NCBI GenBank assembly: GCA_002471825.1
Contig: DKQS01000001.1
Coordinates: 421,897 to 485,896 of the forward strand
Length of the DNA: 64,000 nucleotides
Source of the DNA: Flavobacteriaceae bacterium UBA7302
GTDB lineage: Bacteria > Bacteroidota > Bacteroidia > Flavobacteriales > Flavobacteriaceae
Direction: 5' to 3'
Shown: piece by piece, positions 53,818 to 61,981 of the stretch
Layout of the letters: the number at the start of each line of letters is the position of its first letter
Numbering within the stretch: the first letter of the stretch is position 1
Program-made: the position numbers and the translations under genes
The notes under the pieces: model-generated
Seen by the model: only the letters and a program-made list of their open reading frames with translations
The model's database searches: none
What the model was told of the DNA's origin: nothing

Positions 53818-55497
53818 TTATCCGTCAGTCACACATCCTTTTGAGGCTGATGCAACGATTTTCGAATATTTATGTAAAATTCCTTTTTTGTGTTTTGGTG
53901 CAGGGGCTTTCCAATTTGCTCTTCGTTCTTGCAATTCCTCCTCCGATAACAAAACATCAATGGTGTTCTTCTCGGCATTGATTCGAATGGTATCTCCTGT
54001 TTCTAGAAGCGCTATGTTTCCACCAGATTGTGCTTCTGGCGTTATGTGTCCCACTACGAATCCGTGAGTTCCTCCAGAAAATCGACCATCGGTAATTAAA
54101 GCGACTGATTTTCCCAATCCAGCGCCCATAATCATGGAAGTTGGTTTGAGCATTTCCGGCATCCCTGGTCCGCCTTTGGGTCCAACATAACGGATGACCA
54201 CTACATCGCCTTTGGAGACATCTCCGTTCGAAATTCCTTCGTTGGCCTCCTGTTCTGAATTGTAGACCACCGCTTTCCCTTCGAAAAAAGCACCTTCTTT
54301 TCCTGAGATTTTGGCAACAGCTCCTTCTGAAGCGAGGTTCCCATATAAAATCTGGATATTCCCTGTGGATTTCAATGCGTCTTTGGTCGGATAAATCACG
54401 TCTTGATCCTTTTCAAACTCAAGTGCCACCACGTCCTTTAAATTCTCGGCTAGAGTCTTACCGGTAACTGTCAAACAATCACCATGCAGAAAGCCTTCAT
54501 CCAATAGATACTTCATCACGGCTGGCGTTCCCCCAATGCTATGAATATCTTCCATCAAATATTTTCCTGATGGTTTCAAATCTGCAATCAATGGCGTTCG
54601 ATCGGAAACTCGTTGAAAGTCCTCTAAAGTAAAATCGATATCTGCTGCATAAGCAATGGCCAAGAAATGTAAAACTGCGTTCGTTGAACCACCCAAAGCA
54701 TTCACCATAGTAATGGCGTTTTCAATAGATTTTTTCGAAATAATATCCAAAGGTTTCAGATCCTTTTCCAACAACCCTTTTAAAGCCAAAGCCGTTCTCT
54801 CTGCCTCCGATTTCTTATTCGGATTTTCAGCCGGAATGGATGAATTGTAAGGCATTGCAAAGCCCATGGCCTCAATCGCCGATGCCATAGTGTTTGCCGT
54901 ATACATACCACCACAGGCTCCAGCTCCAGGAATCGCATTTTTAATGATTTCTCGATACTCTTGTTCATCGATTTCACCTGCAACCTTTTGCCCTAGGGCT
55001 TCGAAGGCTGAAACTATATTTAATTTTCTTCCCTTGTAATTTCCGGAAGCGATGGTTCCACCATACATCATGATGGAGGGTCTGTTCAATCGCAACATGG
55101 CAATAACCGCCCCTGGCATGTTTTTATCACAACCAACCACGGCAACCAATCCGTCATAGCTTTGAGCGTTCATAACCGTTTCAATGGAATCTGCAATAAT
55201 ATCTCTTGAAACCAAGGAGTAATTCATACCTGATGTTCCCATGGAAATTCCGTCTGAAACACCAATGGTATTGAATCCCAAACCAACCATATCGGCAATC
55301 TTGCATTCCACTTTCACCTCGCCTGCCAATTGGTTCAAATGCATGTTGCAAGGATTTCCATCATACCCCGTACTTGCAATTCCAACCTGTGGTTTGTTCA
55401 TATCTTCATCGGTCAAACCAACGGCATACAACATCGCTTGCGATGCTGGTTGCGATTCGTCTTGTGTAAGTCTGCTACTGTGTTTGTTCAGTTTCAT
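53818..55497 (-). CDS. ilvD: Dihydroxyacid dehydratase
   Basis: A 559-residue IlvD. The cluster-binding cysteines appear in GYDGNPCNMHLNQL, VGCDKNMPG and GACGGMYTANTMA; the last also has the conserved pocket. C-terminal sequence RYVGPKGGPGMPEML and ALITDGRFSGGTHGFVVGH are family signatures. It dehydrates 2,3-dihydroxy-3-methylbutanoate and -pentanoate, the step before the last in valine and isoleucine synthesis. It heads the ilv block. The region ahead of it contains the leuB terminator, so ilvD should have its own promoter; I could not pick a convincing one. Confidence 0.97.
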   Translation of the reverse strand: MKLNKHSSRLTQDESQPASQAMLYAVGLTDEDMNKPQVGIASTGYDGNPCNMHLNQLAGEVKVECKIADMVGLGFNTIGVSDGISMGTSGMNYSLVSRDIIADSIETVMNAQSYDGLVAVVGCDKNMPGAVIAMLRLNRPSIMMYGGTIASGNYKGRKLNIVSAFEALGQKVAGEIDEQEYREIIKNAIPGAGACGGMYTANTMASAIEAMGFAMPYNSSIPAENPNKKSEAERTALALKGLLEKDLKPLDIISKKSIENAITMVNALGGSTNAVLHFLAIAYAADIDFTLEDFQRVSDRTPLIADLKPSGKYLMEDIHSIGGTPAVMKYLLDEGFLHGDCLTVTGKTLAENLKDVVALEFEKDQDVIYPTKDALKSTGNIQILYGNLASEGAVAKISGKEGAFFEGKAVVYNSEQEANEGISNGDVSKGDVVVIRYVGPKGGPGMPEMLKPTSMIMGAGLGKSVALITDGRFSGGTHGFVVGHITPEAQSGGNIALLETGDTIRINAEKNTIDVLLSEEELQERRANWKAPAPKHKKGILHKYSKIVASASKGCVTDG

Positions 55498-55658
55498 ATT
55501 CTTTTCTTCTGTACTAAAGTATTGGCTCTGTTTTTTTATTTTTTTTGAGAAATTCTAATTGGGTTATCCCTAATGGTAGTATTTAGTATTTATATCACTG
55601 TTTATCAACGGTTTACTTCGTTTAAAGTTATGATGTTCACTTTTGTATTCTAATAAAA
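55498..55658 (-). other. ilvD upstream region, no clear signal
   Basis: This 161-bp stretch lies between the ilvD start and the leuB terminator. It is very AT-rich, with long A/T runs close to ilvD. A small dyad, GGG-N4-CCC with weak flanks, is near 55563-55572. I find no ATG-started leader peptide on the minus strand and no good TTTG/TANNTTTG pair, so ilvD regulation is left open. Confidence 0.35.
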
Positions 55659-55684
55659 AAAACCTTCCGTAAAAGGAAGGTTTT
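55659..55684 (-). terminator. Terminator of the leuACDB operon
   Basis: Perfect 10-bp stem AAAACCTTCC/GGAAGGTTTT with a 6-nt loop, followed on the minus strand by a run of T. It lies about 90 bp past the leuB stop and ends the leu operon before ilvD. Confidence 0.85.
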
Positions 55685-55773
55685 CAATGTTTTATAGCAC
55701 AATTCTTCCTATCATTTTCAGTTGAAAATAATAATTCGAATGACTGTAATATTTGTGTATAGTTCTTGCATCT

Positions 55774-56895
55774 CTAGATTATGGTACTATTCCCCATATG
55801 GATGTTTTTGAAATTGATATTGCTATCATTTTGGTTCTCTATGTAATCTGCAACAAAATCACCCACCTTAGAACAAGGAGCCGCGTAAGCATCCTTTCCT
55901 TTGAGATCAACTGTGGTAATTCCCAAATTAATGGATTTTTCCACTGCATTTTCAATAGCGGTTGCTTCTTCATACAATCCCAAGTGTTGTAATAACATGG
56001 CCGCCGATAAAATGGATGCCAATGGATTGGCAATGTCTTTGCCCTTTGCCTGTGGAAAAGATCCGTGGATGGGTTCAAAAAGTGCATTTTTATCGCCTAT
56101 TGATGAGGAAGCTAACAAGCCAATGGAGCCACCAATAACGCTAGCTTCATCGGAAATAATGTCTCCAAAAAGATTTTCAGTCAGAATCACGTCAAACTGT
56201 TTCGGATTCAAAATCAATTGCATCGCCGCGTTGTCTACAAATAAATATTCCAAGGTTACCTCCGGATAGACTTTGGCAATTTCGGTAACTGTTTTTCGCC
56301 ACAATCTTGAGGTTTCCAAAACATTGGCCTTATCGACCAAGGTTACTTTTTTCTTTCTGTTTTGAGCTGCCTTGAATGCCAAATGGCTGATTCTAGATAT
56401 CTCTTCAACCGTGTAAGCACATCCATCAAAAGCAGATTGCCCATCGTCACTCAATTCTTTCACTCCGAAATAGATTCCTCCAGTTAATTCCCTGAAAATA
56501 GAGATGTCGGTCCCTTTGATATTTTCCTTTTTCAAAGGTGAATTGGAAATCAATTTGTCATAAGCCTTTACAGGTCTTACATTGCAATACAAGCCCAATT
56601 CTTTTCGCAATTTTAGCAATCCTTGTTCTGGTCGAACCTTGGCTGTTGGATCATTATCATATTTCGGATCTCCAATGGCTCCAAATAAAATCGCATCAGA
56701 TTGCTTACAGATTTCAATAGTTTCATCTGGCAACGGATTACCTGTTTTGTCGATAGCGCAAGCACCCATCAGGGCTTCTTTATAAATAAAAACATGGTCA
56801 TAAACATCGGCTACTGCCTTCAATGCTTTTTTAGCTTGTGCAATAACTTCAGGGCCAATTCCGTCTCCAGGGATAACTGCAATATTGTATTTCAT
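55774..56895 (-). CDS. leuB: 3-isopropylmalate dehydrogenase
   Basis: A 373-residue NAD-dependent decarboxylating dehydrogenase. It has IAVIPGDGIGPEVI at the N-terminus, LLKLRKELGLYCNVRPVK for substrate contact, the Arg-rich segment for isopropylmalate (FRELTGGIYFG) and the metal/NAD site NLFGDIISDEASVIGGSIGLL. It converts 3-isopropylmalate to 2-oxoisocaproate, the last oxidative step of leucine synthesis. It is the fourth gene of leuA-leuC-leuD-leuB, only 3 bp after leuD, and is followed by a terminator. Confidence 0.96.
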   Translation of the reverse strand: MKYNIAVIPGDGIGPEVIAQAKKALKAVADVYDHVFIYKEALMGACAIDKTGNPLPDETIEICKQSDAILFGAIGDPKYDNDPTAKVRPEQGLLKLRKELGLYCNVRPVKAYDKLISNSPLKKENIKGTDISIFRELTGGIYFGVKELSDDGQSAFDGCAYTVEEISRISHLAFKAAQNRKKKVTLVDKANVLETSRLWRKTVTEIAKVYPEVTLEYLFVDNAAMQLILNPKQFDVILTENLFGDIISDEASVIGGSIGLLASSSIGDKNALFEPIHGSFPQAKGKDIANPLASILSAAMLLQHLGLYEEATAIENAVEKSINLGITTVDLKGKDAYAAPCSKVGDFVADYIENQNDSNINFKNIHMGNSTII

Positions 56896-56898
56896 AAC

Positions 56899-57480
56899 TT
56901 AATTGATTGATGCTTCAAATGCTTTTATTTTATCTAATTTACTAACTAAAAAGTCAATATCATCATATCCATTGATCAAACAGGTCTTTTTGTACGGATT
57001 GATTTCAAATTCCCAATTGCCAACAGGAGTTTTCAATAATTGACCTTCCAAATCGACCTCAAGAATTGCTTTAGGGTTCTGTTTGATATGACTCAATAAG
57101 TTCTTCAAAAATTCATCCGAAACCTGAATGGGTAGCAATCCGTTGTTCAAAGCATTTCCTTTGAAAATGTCTGCAAAAAAACTGCTGATTACGACCTTAA
57201 ATCCATATCCAACCAATGCCCAGGCCGCATGTTCACGACTCGAACCACATCCGAAGTTATCTCCCGCTACCAGAATACTACCTTCAAAAGTGGCATCATT
57301 CAAAACGAAATCTTCGTTTACCGACCCATCTTTGTGATAACGCCAATCTCTAAAGACATTGTCTCCAAAACCTGCCTTGTCCGTCGCTTTTAAAAATCGA
57401 GCCGGAATGATTTGATCTGTGTCAATATTTTCAATGGCTAATGGAATAGCTGTCGATTGTAATGTTGTAAACTTCTCCAT
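56899..57480 (-). CDS. leuD: 3-isopropylmalate dehydratase, small subunit
   Basis: A 193-residue swivel-domain subunit. IENIDTDQIIPARFL at the N-terminus and GDNFGCGSSREHAAWAL (substrate loop) are family hallmarks. With LeuC it isomerises 2- to 3-isopropylmalate. The length matches LeuD of about 200 residues. It starts 1 bp after the leuC stop and ends 3 bp before leuB. Confidence 0.96.
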   Translation of the reverse strand: MEKFTTLQSTAIPLAIENIDTDQIIPARFLKATDKAGFGDNVFRDWRYHKDGSVNEDFVLNDATFEGSILVAGDNFGCGSSREHAAWALVGYGFKVVISSFFADIFKGNALNNGLLPIQVSDEFLKNLLSHIKQNPKAILEVDLEGQLLKTPVGNWEFEINPYKKTCLINGYDDIDFLVSKLDKIKAFEASIN

Positions 57481-57481
57481 C

Positions 57482-58858
57482 TTAATTCAGTGTTATGTCA
57501 ACAATTTTACCTTCTATGGCCGTAGCAGCTGCCACAAGTGGACTCGCCAATAAGGTTCGAGAACCTTGACCTTGTCTTCCTTCAAAATTTCGATTCGAAG
57601 TTGAAACACAATATTCACCTTCCGGAATTTTATCGTCGTTCATCGCCAAACAAGCCGAACAACCCGGTTGTCTAATCTGAAATCCCGCTTCCTCGAAAAT
57701 GGTTTTCAAACCTTCATCCTGAATTTGTTTGGCCACACGCTGTGAGCCCGGCACCAACCAAGCAGTTACATTTTGAGCTTTTTGTTTCCCTTTTACATAG
57801 GAAGCAGCGACTCTAAAATCTTCTATTCTAGAGTTAGTGCAGCTTCCGATAAAGACATAGTTTATTTGTTGATTCAGTAAGGAAGATCCTTTTTGAAAAT
57901 TCATATATTTCAATGATTTCTCGAAGGATGCATCCTCTAATTGAGGTATTTTTTCCGTGATCTTTATCCCCATTCCCGGATTGGTTCCGTAGGTAATCAT
58001 GGGCTGAATGTCTTCTGCATCGAACCAATATTCTTGATCAAAAACCGCATCATCGTCGGTTTTTAATGTTTTCCAATAAGCAACCTTTGATTCAAACTCA
58101 TCCCCTTTCGGAGCAAAATCTCTTCCTTTAATGTATTCAAAAGTCGTTTCATCCGGGGCTATCATTCCCCCTCGAGCCCCCATTTCAATACTCATATTAC
58201 ATACAGTCATTCGACCTTCCATAGACATGTTTTCAAAGACAGACCCTGCGTATTCACAGAAATAGCCAGTACCAGAATTGGTGCCTAATTTGGAAATGAT
58301 GTAGAGAATGACATCTTTTGGTAACACTCCTTTCTTGAGACTACCGTTGACGTTTACTCTTAATTTTTTAGGTTTCTGCAACAGCAAACACTGACTCGCA
58401 AATACCTGCGCAACTTGACTTGTTCCAATTCCGAATGCGATGGTCCCAAAAGCTCCATGGGTAGACGTATGGGAATCGCCACAAACCATGGTCATTCCGG
58501 GCTGGGTAATACCTAATTCCGGAGCAATGACATGTACAATTCCGTTGTTTTCATGACCTAAGCCATAAAGCGGAATGTTGTTCAACTTGCAATTTTCTGC
58601 CAATTGGTTCAACTGGTTACGAGATAATTCGTCTTTGACCGGCAAATGCTGATCAATGGTAGGCGTATTGTGATCAGCCGTTGCAACAATCTTATCAGGT
58701 CTAGCAATCGGTATATTTCGCTTTCGAAGCTCTTCAAAGGCTTGCGGACTCGTTACTTCGTGAATCAAGTGTTTATCAATGTATAACACTTGTAGACCAT
58801 CCTCTAACGTATCTACCACATGTGCATCCCAAACTTTATCAAATAGTGTTTTTCCCAT
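57482..58858 (-). CDS. leuC: 3-isopropylmalate dehydratase, large subunit
   Basis: A 458-residue aconitase-family subunit. The [4Fe-4S] cysteines lie in VFIGSCTNSRIEDF and in GCSACLAMNDDKIPEGE; the active site includes VCGDSHTSTHGAFGT. Together with LeuD it forms isopropylmalate isomerase. The E. coli enzyme is 466 residues, so this is full length. It lies directly after leuA (the ATG follows its stop by no bases) and 1 bp before leuD. Confidence 0.97.
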   Translation of the reverse strand: MGKTLFDKVWDAHVVDTLEDGLQVLYIDKHLIHEVTSPQAFEELRKRNIPIARPDKIVATADHNTPTIDQHLPVKDELSRNQLNQLAENCKLNNIPLYGLGHENNGIVHVIAPELGITQPGMTMVCGDSHTSTHGAFGTIAFGIGTSQVAQVFASQCLLLQKPKKLRVNVNGSLKKGVLPKDVILYIISKLGTNSGTGYFCEYAGSVFENMSMEGRMTVCNMSIEMGARGGMIAPDETTFEYIKGRDFAPKGDEFESKVAYWKTLKTDDDAVFDQEYWFDAEDIQPMITYGTNPGMGIKITEKIPQLEDASFEKSLKYMNFQKGSSLLNQQINYVFIGSCTNSRIEDFRVAASYVKGKQKAQNVTAWLVPGSQRVAKQIQDEGLKTIFEEAGFQIRQPGCSACLAMNDDKIPEGEYCVSTSNRNFEGRQGQGSRTLLASPLVAAATAIEGKIVDITLN

Positions 58859-60034
58859 TTATACAATTGCAATTTTAGAAACTTTATCTACAATACTCAT
58901 GATTTTGTGCAAATCTTCATCAATAACTTCTTTTTGACGATCTGCAAATTCCAAAAAGGTCTTATAGGCTTCATCCAATTGGATTTTGGTCAATTCATAA
59001 CCAATTTTCTTTGCTCTATACGCCAAAGCCGCACGACCACTTCTCGCTGTGAGCACGATGGCACTTTCTGTAACACCTACCTCCTCAGGATCCATAATTT
59101 CATAGGTTTCTCTATTCTTAATCACCCCGTCTTGATGAATTCCAGAGCTGTGCGCAAAGGCATTGGCACCCACAACCGCTTTGTTTGGCTGTACGGGCAT
59201 ACCCATTTTATCACGCACCATTAAACTGGTATCGTACAATAATTTGGTATTGATATCTGTATGTAAATTCAAGTATGGATGTTGTTTTAAAATCATCACC
59301 ACCTCTTCCAACGCCGTATTTCCAGCTCGTTCTCCAATTCCATTAATCGTACATTCGATTTGACGTGCTCCATTGATCACCCCAGAAATAGAATTGGCTG
59401 TGGCCAAGCCCAAATCGTTGTGACAATGACAAGATAAGATGACATTTTCAATCCCTTTCACATTTTCTCTCAAGTACTTCATCTTTGCCCCGTACTCTTC
59501 TGGAAGGCAATATCCTGTGGTATCTGGAATGTTTAAAACGGTTGCTCCGGCCTTAATTACTTCCTCACAGACTTTGGCAAGAAAAGCATTATCGGTTCTA
59601 CCAGCGTCTTCGGCATAAAACTCAACATCATCCACAAAAGACTTGGCATAACTCACAGACTTAATGGCTCGTTCAAGCACTTGGTCTCTGGTTGCATTAA
59701 ATTTGAATTTGATATGAGAATCGCTGGTACCAATACCCGTATGGATTCTTGGTTTTACAGCATATTTCAAAGCTTCGGCCGCCACTTCAATATCTTTGGC
59801 AACCGCACGAGTCAATCCGCAAACGGTTGCATTTTTTACCACTTTGGTGATTTCTGATACTGATGCAAAATCGCCCGGACTAGAAATCGGGAAACCAGCT
59901 TCAATAACGTCCACTCCCAATTCATCCAATCGCTCCGCGATGATTAATTTTTGTTTGGTATCTAGTTTACAACCCGGAACCTGCTCACCATCTCGCAAAG
60001 TGGTATCGAAAATTTGAACTTTATTATCCTGCAT
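58859..60034 (-). CDS. leuA: 2-isopropylmalate synthase, short form
   Basis: A 391-residue HMGL-type TIM-barrel enzyme with TTLRDGEQVPG, the metal-binding HCHNDLGLATAN, GIGERAGNTALEEV and HSSGIHQDGV. It condenses 2-ketoisovalerate with acetyl-CoA to start leucine synthesis. E. coli LeuA is 523 residues, and the last 130 form the leucine-binding regulatory domain. Here the protein ends soon after the linker helices, so this domain is missing, as in many Bacteroidota homologues. It heads the leu operon with a recognisable promoter. Homocitrate or citramalate synthase activity is excluded mainly by context. Confidence 0.93.
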   Translation of the reverse strand: MQDNKVQIFDTTLRDGEQVPGCKLDTKQKLIIAERLDELGVDVIEAGFPISSPGDFASVSEITKVVKNATVCGLTRAVAKDIEVAAEALKYAVKPRIHTGIGTSDSHIKFKFNATRDQVLERAIKSVSYAKSFVDDVEFYAEDAGRTDNAFLAKVCEEVIKAGATVLNIPDTTGYCLPEEYGAKMKYLRENVKGIENVILSCHCHNDLGLATANSISGVINGARQIECTINGIGERAGNTALEEVVMILKQHPYLNLHTDINTKLLYDTSLMVRDKMGMPVQPNKAVVGANAFAHSSGIHQDGVIKNRETYEIMDPEEVGVTESAIVLTARSGRAALAYRAKKIGYELTKIQLDEAYKTFLEFADRQKEVIDEDLHKIMSIVDKVSKIAIV

Positions 60035-60064
60035 AATTCAACTGTATTAAAGAATTTTCTAAAT

Positions 60065-60098
60065 CAAATGTATATATTGGCGTTTTTAAAGTGACAAA
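60065..60098 (-). promoter_or_regulatory. Promoter of the leu operon
   Basis: Minus strand TTTG (60095-60098), 22 bp, then TACATTTG (60065-60072), matching the Bacteroidota TANNTTTG element at an accepted spacing. Transcription should begin near 60058, giving a leader of about 24 nt before leuA, too short for attenuation. Confidence 0.6.
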
Positions 60099-60166
60099 CC
60101 AACTGATTTTATAACCGATTTCTAAATGGAAATTTTGAATTATAAAAGTTTGTTTTTCAATTGTTT

Positions 60167-61726
60167 ATGAAGAATAAGATTACACTCGCCAACGCTAATA
60201 TTGACCCGCTTTTTGAGTTGATAAAATCACTTTCGAAAAGTGAAAAGCGGCAATTCAACCTTTACGTGGGAAGGTTGGATGGAAATGTGAGTGCCAAATT
60301 CTTCTCTTTATTCAAACTGTTAGACAAGCAAAAGAGCTACAATGAAAAGCAAATACTTGATAGTGGAATTGTCTCCAAACAGCAGTTATCAAACCTAAAA
60401 GCACACCTTTACAAACAGATTTTAGTGAGCCTACGATTGAATCCGGCTCATAAAAACTTACGGATCCAAATCAGAGAACAACTCGATTTTGCCACTGTCT
60501 TATATCAGAAAGGCCTTTACAAGCAAAGCTTGAAGTTATTGGACAAGGCCAAAAACATGGCTTTGGACAATGAAGAGAAGAACATTGCTTATGAAATTGT
60601 GGAGTTGGAAAAGGTGATCGAAACCCAATACATTACGCGTAGCTTGAACAACCGTGCCGACGAGCTATCTGTTCAAGCGAAAGAACTAAGTCGGCACAAT
60701 GTGATTGCAAGCAAATTATCGAATTTGTCCCTTCAATTGTACAGTCACCTGCTGCAAAACGGCTATGTAAAGAACAATGACGAGCTGGAATTCATACGTG
60801 ATTATTTCAACAGCAAATTACCTGAATATGATTATCAGACTTTGGGATTTAGAGAGAAACTATGGCTGTACAAAGCGCATTTATGGTACAGTTTTTTAAC
60901 TCAAGATTTCTTGCAGAGCTATAAATATGCAAGCAAGTGGTTGGATTTATTTCGCAACAATCCGAAATTGATTGGACTGCATCCTGTGTTCTATTTAAAG
61001 GGAAAAAACTATTTATTAGAAGCCTCATTCTTCGTTAAAAAAAGAAACACCTTTGCCTCTGAGTTACACTTATTGGAACAAGAGGTGAATGAGAATATTA
61101 TTCCCAGAAACACAAATACCGAAATTCTTATTTTTCAGTATTTGTACTCACACAAACTTCATAGTCACTTTTTAAACGGCAACTTCTCGGAGGGCGAATA
61201 CCTAGTGGATATCATCTTGGAAAAAATTGAACAGTATGGTCCCCGTCTGGATTCGCATCATATAGTGCTTTTGTATTATAAAATTGCTTGTCTGTACTTC
61301 GGAATGGGTGAAAACAAAAAGTGCATTTCCTTTTTACAATTGATCATCAACTCAAAGGGCATAGGTAGCGCCGAAGATTTGCAGTGCTTCTCAAGGGTCT
61401 TGAATTTGATTGCACATTACGAATGTGGATTGGACTATGATCTCGAAAGACAATTCGTTCAAACCTATAAGTTCTTGCTCAAGATGCAGAACCTACAGGA
61501 GGTTCAGAAAGAGTTTATTACCTCTATTCGCGATTTAAGCGATGTGTATCCTCATGAAATCAAAAATGAATTCAGAAAAATTCACAAGCGATTGAAGAAA
61601 TATGAGAACCATCCTTATGAAAAGCGAGCCTTTTTGTACTTGGATATTTTGTCGTGGTTGGAAAGTAAAATAGAGAACAAGCCCATTGCTGAAATCATCA
61701 AGAATAAGATTCCCAATCAGCCATAA
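60167..61726 (+). CDS. Hypothetical helical-repeat protein
   Basis: I do not recognise this 519-residue protein by name. It is predicted to be all-helical, with TPR-like hydrophobic patterning along its length (for example ATVLYQKGLYKQSLKLLDKAK and YYKIACLYFGMGENKKCISFLQL) and no signal peptide or membrane segment. The opening FELIKSLSKSEKRQFNLYV is typical of a protein often seen in Bacteroidota genomes without known function. The ATG at 60167 is chosen over the in-frame TTG at 60161. It is divergent from leuA, and 255 bp separate it from thrA. Helical repeats suggest a scaffold or binding role. Confidence 0.72.
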   Translation: MKNKITLANANIDPLFELIKSLSKSEKRQFNLYVGRLDGNVSAKFFSLFKLLDKQKSYNEKQILDSGIVSKQQLSNLKAHLYKQILVSLRLNPAHKNLRIQIREQLDFATVLYQKGLYKQSLKLLDKAKNMALDNEEKNIAYEIVELEKVIETQYITRSLNNRADELSVQAKELSRHNVIASKLSNLSLQLYSHLLQNGYVKNNDELEFIRDYFNSKLPEYDYQTLGFREKLWLYKAHLWYSFLTQDFLQSYKYASKWLDLFRNNPKLIGLHPVFYLKGKNYLLEASFFVKKRNTFASELHLLEQEVNENIIPRNTNTEILIFQYLYSHKLHSHFLNGNFSEGEYLVDIILEKIEQYGPRLDSHHIVLLYYKIACLYFGMGENKKCISFLQLIINSKGIGSAEDLQCFSRVLNLIAHYECGLDYDLERQFVQTYKFLLKMQNLQEVQKEFITSIRDLSDVYPHEIKNEFRKIHKRLKKYENHPYEKRAFLYLDILSWLESKIENKPIAEIIKNKIPNQP

Positions 61727-61781
61727 TTTCAGTTTTAGAAAAAAAAATGACCAAGAGATTTTTTTTAATCAATTAGAACAC

Positions 61782-61789
61782 TACATTTG
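61782..61789 (+). promoter_or_regulatory. -7 element of the thr operon promoter
   Basis: TACATTTG matches TANNTTTG. At 19 bp upstream lies TTTT, three of four bases of the -33 TTTG. Transcription would begin near 61796, leaving a leader of about 186 nt before thrA. Confidence 0.5.
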
Positions 61790-61865
61790 AATCGTGATTA
61801 CTCAAAAGACACATAACGACTATATTTTCAATGCACCGCAAGCATCTTACGGCGGAACAATCGTT

Positions 61866-61892
61866 ATGACTTCAATTATGATTACCCTTTAG
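61866..61892 (+). CDS. Possible thr operon leader peptide
   Basis: An eight-codon frame, MTSIMITL, with ATG at 61866 and TAG at 61890. Two Thr, two Ile and two Met codons occur in eight, and these are end products of the aspartate pathway that thrA serves. Enterobacterial ThrL uses Thr and Ile codons in the same role. The last five codons lie in the left arm and loop of a hairpin (61878-61903), so ribosome position would decide whether it forms. No expression evidence exists; the call rests on composition and position. Confidence 0.4.
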   Translation: MTSIMITL

Positions 61893-61921
61893 GGGGTTAT
61901 CATTATACATATCATTTTTTT
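61878..61921 (+). promoter_or_regulatory. Hairpin and T run in the thr leader (attenuator candidate)
   Basis: A ten-position stem with one T-T mismatch pairs ATGAT-T-ACCC (61878-61887) with GGGT-T-ATCAT (61894-61903) around a 6-nt loop. Seven T (61915-61921) follow after 11 bp. The distance to the T run is greater than in a classical terminator. It is still the only strong fold seen in this 255-bp gap. Confidence 0.4.
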
Positions 61922-61981
61922 CACGTCAGTTTACTCCAAATAAGTTTTTTAAATCTATAAATCCTTACAAAACAAAAGGTT

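Noticed and set aside
61831..61869. A 12-codon frame (ATG 61831 to TGA 61869) overlapping the leader start in ATGA fashion
   Set aside because: Its codons show no link to aspartate-family amino acids, and such short frames are common by chance. It was noted only because of the ATGA overlap.
61794..61892. A 32-codon frame starting at GTG 61794, in frame with the MTSIMITL leader
   Set aside because: The predicted transcription start lies at about 61796, so the GTG would not be on the mRNA. The shorter ATG-started frame is preferred.
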